Below, piece after piece: positions 61,086-64,000 of a DNA stretch of 64,000 bases (its first letter is position 1; the number at the start of each line of letters is the position of its first letter). Made by a program: the position numbers and the translations under genes. The DNA comes from Proteiniphilum saccharofermentans. Its GTDB lineage: Bacteria > Bacteroidota > Bacteroidia > Bacteroidales > Dysgonomonadaceae. Location of the stretch: assembly GCF_900095135.1 (NCBI RefSeq), contig NZ_LT605205.1, forward strand, positions 744,001 through 808,000, in the 5' to 3' direction. The notes under the pieces were generated by a model that was given only the letters and a program-made list of their open reading frames with translations, was not told the DNA's origin and made no database searches.

Positions 61086-63464
61086 AATGCCTTCACTTTC
61101 TATCACCGGATCATTGTTCCGGTAGAAGTCGGGTGAATATCGCTGCATATCGTGACAGGGGTCAAAATCGGCCGGGATATCAAAGACCCCGTTGTCGGTG
61201 TAATTCAACTCCTTATCGGCATAGACCTTCTGATAGAAGATGCCGTGAATAGGTAGTGCCATACTGGCTCCCTGCCCATAAGCCATCTGGTCGAAATGGA
61301 TAGAGGGTTCATCTCCTCCTACCCAACAGCCGGCTACCAGGTTGGGAGTAAAGGACATGAACCAGCCGTCGGAGTTGTTGTTGGTAGTACCGGTCTTGGC
61401 ACCCATTTGTCCTTTCAGGTTATAGATGCGGCGTAACCGGCCACCTGTTCCACCGTCAACAACTCCTTTCAACATATCGAGCATTTTGTAAGAAGTTGAT
61501 TCGCTAAAGATCTCCTTCATCCGTGGGACGAATGAAGCCACTTCATTTCCGTAAGAATCTTCAATTCGGGTCACTACCATCGGTTCCACACGGATACCTC
61601 TGTGGATGAAAGCTGAATAAGCGCCCACCATCTCATATACGGAAGCATCATTCGGCCCTAATGCCAAGGAGACTACCGGATCGGCAGGTGTCTTTAACCC
61701 GAACGACTGGAGCATCCTGGCAAACGCATAGGGTGAGAACTGGCTCATCAGCCAGGCGGTGACCCAGTTGTCGGAGTTCTGCAACCCCCATTTTATACTC
61801 ACAAACTCTCGGCTTGCCGGACGTGTATTACGTGGAGTCCATGGTTCTCCTACTTCGGGCATCAGGGTTACCGGCCCGTGGATCATACCGTCGCAGGGGC
61901 TCATCCCTTCCTCCATTGCCAATGTGTAGAGATAGGGTTTGATAGTAGAACCGATCTGTCGTTTGCCGGTGGCACTATCATATTTAAAGAACTTGAAATC
62001 AGGACCTCCCACGTAGGCCTTTACATGGCCCGTCAAAGGATCCATCGCCATGAAACCGGTACGGAGGAAATTTTTGTGGTAACGGATGGAATCCCAAGGT
62101 GTCATGAGTGTATCTACTTCCCGGTGTTCCCACGAAAAGACCTTCATTTCCACCGGTTTTTCCTTGAAGTTCCGGATAATCTCCTCTTCGTTGAGGCCGG
62201 CTTGTTTGAGGACACGATAGCGTTCGCTTTGCCTCATGGAGACCATCATCAGGTTGTCTACCCTGTCGCTTACTTCACGGGAGTAGGGTGCATAACTCTT
62301 TCCTTTCTTTTCACGGAAGAACTGATTCTGGAGATAACCTCCCAAATGTTCTTTTACAGCTGCTTCCGCATGGCGTTGCATACGGGAATCGAGGGTAGAG
62401 TAAATTTTTAATCCGTCAGTATAGATATTATAGCTGGATCCGTCCGATTTTTTATTTTTGTTGCACCACCCGAAAAGCGGGTTTTCTTCCCATGAAATCG
62501 AATCTTCAACAAATTGTTGTCCTTCCCATGACGCATAATTTTTCCTCTCCGGCTTTTTAGCCATCATTATTTTTGCGAGATGCTGACGGTAATAGGGAGC
62601 GATAATATCGATGTGGTCGGAACGGTTGAAATCGATTTCCAGAGGAAGTTGCTTCAAAGAGTCGGCTTCCTGTTTGCTGAGGTGGCCGGCTTTCTGCATC
62701 TGTGTGATTACCACATTCCGGCGGTCTCTGGTTACTTCCGGACGGCGTTGGGGATTATAGAGGGAAGAGTTTTTAAGCATTCCAATCAACATGGCCGCTT
62801 CTTCAATGCTCAGATCTTTGGGTGTTTTGTTGAAATAGGTACGGGCGGCAGATTCAATTCCTACTGCATTATAGTTGAAATCATATTTGTTCAGATAAAG
62901 ATTAATGATTTCGTCTTTTGAGTAAAAGCGTTCCAACTTGGCTGCAATTACCCATTCGACCGGTTTCTGAAAAATACGTTCTATTTTATTATTAGCCCTT
63001 GGTGAATAGAGTAGTTTTGCCAACTGCTGTGTGATAGTACTACCTCCTCCGCTTTCTTCCTGGCTGAGTATAAGTGTCTTAAATATTACTCTTCCCAGGC
63101 CGATAATGTCGATGCCGGAATGAGAATAATAGCGTATATCTTCCGTAGCGATCAATGCATTGATAAGATGGGGTGAGAGCTCAGAGTAATCTACTAATAT
63201 ACGGTTATCATCACTTAGAGAATAGGTGAAAAGCAGTGCATTGTCCGTTGAAATTACCTGCGAAGCGTATTTGTCAATCGGATTTTCCAGTTGTTCAATT
63301 TTGGGAATATAACCTATCATCCCCGCGGAGACAAGTAGGAAAAAAAGGATGACACCTCCCGCTGTGAGGCCGAAGAGACCCCACATCACTTTGATGATGC
63401 CATTCTTTTGTGATATATCCTTTGTTTTCGGGTTTTTCTTCTGACCCTTTGTTTGTTTACCCAT
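61068..63464 (-). CDS. penicillin-binding protein 1A (bifunctional transglycosylase/transpeptidase)
   Basis: Inner-membrane enzyme that polymerises glycan strands from lipid II and cross-links peptides. 798 residues: cytosolic Lys-rich start, membrane helix (about 24-50), GT51 domain with catalytic Glu108 (A-T-E-D-I-R-Y-Y-S-H-S-G) and G-G-S-T-I-T-Q-Q-L-A-K, then a transpeptidase domain with S-T-I-K (Ser506, Lys509), S-D-N near 565 and K-T-G-T-T at 690-694. Length and order are those of class A PBP1A. It has a -7 box at 63511. The last residues are encoded in an array. Confidence 0.95.
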   Translation of the reverse strand: MGKQTKGQKKNPKTKDISQKNGIIKVMWGLFGLTAGGVILFFLLVSAGMIGYIPKIEQLENPIDKYASQVISTDNALLFTYSLSDDNRILVDYSELSPHLINALIATEDIRYYSHSGIDIIGLGRVIFKTLILSQEESGGGSTITQQLAKLLYSPRANNKIERIFQKPVEWVIAAKLERFYSKDEIINLYLNKYDFNYNAVGIESAARTYFNKTPKDLSIEEAAMLIGMLKNSSLYNPQRRPEVTRDRRNVVITQMQKAGHLSKQEADSLKQLPLEIDFNRSDHIDIIAPYYRQHLAKIMMAKKPERKNYASWEGQQFVEDSISWEENPLFGWCNKNKKSDGSSYNIYTDGLKIYSTLDSRMQRHAEAAVKEHLGGYLQNQFFREKKGKSYAPYSREVSDRVDNLMMVSMRQSERYRVLKQAGLNEEEIIRNFKEKPVEMKVFSWEHREVDTLMTPWDSIRYHKNFLRTGFMAMDPLTGHVKAYVGGPDFKFFKYDSATGKRQIGSTIKPYLYTLAMEEGMSPCDGMIHGPVTLMPEVGEPWTPRNTRPASREFVSIKWGLQNSDNWVTAWLMSQFSPYAFARMLQSFGLKTPADPVVSLALGPNDASVYEMVGAYSAFIHRGIRVEPMVVTRIEDSYGNEVASFVPRMKEIFSESTSYKMLDMLKGVVDGGTGGRLRRIYNLKGQMGAKTGTTNNNSDGWFMSFTPNLVAGCWVGGDEPSIHFDQMAYGQGASMALPIHGIFYQKVYADKELNYTDNGVFDIPADFDPCHDMQRYSPDFYRNNDPVIESEGIDDIFN

Positions 63465-63510
63465 ACCTTACTTATTCCTCCAATAGTTTATTAACGCAGA
63501 AAGATTGCGA

Positions 63511-63518
63511 CAAAAGTA
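63511..63518 (-). promoter_or_regulatory. -7 box of the PBP1A gene
   Basis: TACTTTTG on the minus strand, 47 bases before the ATG. A second TACTTTTG lies about 75 bases further upstream. The rest of the 63465-63741 gap shows only a GC-rich inverted repeat (CGCCCG/CGGGCG near 63690-63716) and no gene. Confidence 0.45.
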
Positions 63519-63741
63519 ATGACCGTTGAGCGGCAAGGCGAAAATAGATTTTCAGACTCGCCCGAAACGCATCTTACTTTCTACAAAAGTACACAAAAGC
63601 ATTGTAAACAAGAAGGGAGATCTATTAAAAATAGTTTTAAACGCTTTTCAATGCTATGCAACCTCACTGTCAGACCGGGAACGAGATTCGCCCGGGCTTT
63701 CGGAAGGGAGAATCGGGCGGTTCGTTCACAGGAAAATATCG

Positions 63742-64000
63742 TCAGAACCGGAAGGTGAATCCACCGGAAGCATTGATGCCCTGTGCCGGATGTCCATACC
63801 AGATATCATATTTTTGAGATAACAGGTTGTTTGCCCTCAGATGGATGGAGAAGGCGTCGTTGATCTGGTAAAGTGCGCCGGCATTGAGATCGTTGATATT
63901 GTCCATCTGCGCGTTCGCCCCATCGTAATAGGACCAGCGGTCTCCGGCAAAGTAGTAATTAGCCGTAAGTTTCAGGAAATCGGTAAGAGTGAATGCGGCA
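63742..64000 (-). CDS. outer-membrane beta-barrel protein, TonB-dependent-receptor-like, 3' end only
   Basis: The last 86 codons of a gene that starts beyond the window; the TGA is at 63744-63742. The translation shows alternating beta strands (F-L-K-L-T-A-N-Y-Y-F-A-G, A-G-A-L-Y-Q-I-N-D-A-F-S-I-H-L-R-A-N-N-L-L) with the N-N-L-L-S-Q-K-Y turn common in TonB-dependent receptors. It ends in Phe (G-G-F-T-F-R-F), the Bam recognition signature. The exact family cannot be fixed from this part. Confidence 0.7.
   Translation of the reverse strand, partial: AAFTLTDFLKLTANYYFAGDRWSYYDGANAQMDNINDLNAGALYQINDAFSIHLRANNLLSQKYDIWYGHPAQGINASGGFTFRF

Noticed and set aside
63519-63758. 79-codon plus-strand frame between PBP1A and the barrel gene.
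   Set aside because: No homology recognised; it overlaps the PBP1A promoter region and the end of the minus-strand barrel gene.

Overview
The window is about 64 kb of a Bacteroidetes chromosome, most likely order Bacteroidales and close to the Dysgonomonadaceae/Porphyromonadaceae (Proteiniphilum, Petrimonas, Dysgonomonas type). The reasons are the type IX secretion block GldK-L-M-N with a PorP/SprF protein, the MurF-Alr fusion, the short primary sigma factor, DUF3078, DUF4834, DUF5063 and GSCFA proteins, and promoters of the Bacteroides form (TTTG or TTG near -33, TAnnTTTG near -7). I see no rRNA, tRNA, insertion sequence, prophage or CRISPR array. The content is mostly core chromosome.

Layout. 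0-10 kb (+): end of an SDR gene, pyruvate:ferredoxin oxidoreductase, type II dehydroquinase, pyruvate kinase, an O-methyltransferase, RbfA, a LolC/E permease and UDP-glucose dehydrogenase. 10-23 kb (-): a penicillin-acylase-type hydrolase, then GldN, GldM, GldL, GldK and PorP/SprF, preceded by a VOC protein, an SDR, a threonine-synthase-like PLP enzyme and an alpha-oxoamine synthase. 23-26.9 kb (-): DUF4834, PssA, Psd, CvpA, MurI, OmpH. 27-32 kb (-): InfB, NusA, RimP. 32-39 kb (+): DUF5063, an RNase D-like exonuclease, an RlmI-type methyltransferase, a candidate small RNA, GSCFA, MurF-Alr. 39-49.8 kb (-): an OmpA-family protein, RpoD, HtrA, a GT2 glycosyltransferase, LysA, MiaA, two TPM proteins, LemA and a PA-domain protein. 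50-57 kb: DUF3078 (+), Fmt, a ClC channel, TsaC, GNAT, a membrane protein and RecR (-). 57-61 kb (+): SerA, SerC, BlaI, a broken M56 gene and a TPR remnant. 61-64 kb (-): PBP1A and the end of an outer-membrane barrel gene.

The most interesting reading is that the four genes at 18.1-22.7 kb form a sulfonolipid (capnine) pathway: cysteate synthase, cysteate fatty acyltransferase, a 3-keto reductase and a VOC protein of unknown role. They lie directly upstream of, and probably in one transcription unit with, the PorP-GldKLMN secretion/gliding genes. Sulfonolipids are known to be needed for gliding in Flavobacterium/Cytophaga, so this neighbourhood may join a lipid to the machine that depends on it. 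SerA and SerC, elsewhere in the window, make phosphoserine, the usual cysteate precursor, and Psd and PssA sit just upstream.

A second theme is non-coding. About fifteen AT-rich arrays of short units (for example TAATTGGTAATTAG, GAATTTTGAATC, AATGAAGAGTGA) sit in gaps in front of genes, almost always in the same orientation as the gene. Some run into coding ends and supply a start or stop codon. Other regulatory candidates are an attenuator-like terminator in the rimP-nusA-infB leader, a possible sRNA at 35.1 kb, a tandem set of mini-hairpins at 6.16 kb, BlaI operator dyads at 59.3 kb and a 40-bp perfect palindrome at 38.9 kb.
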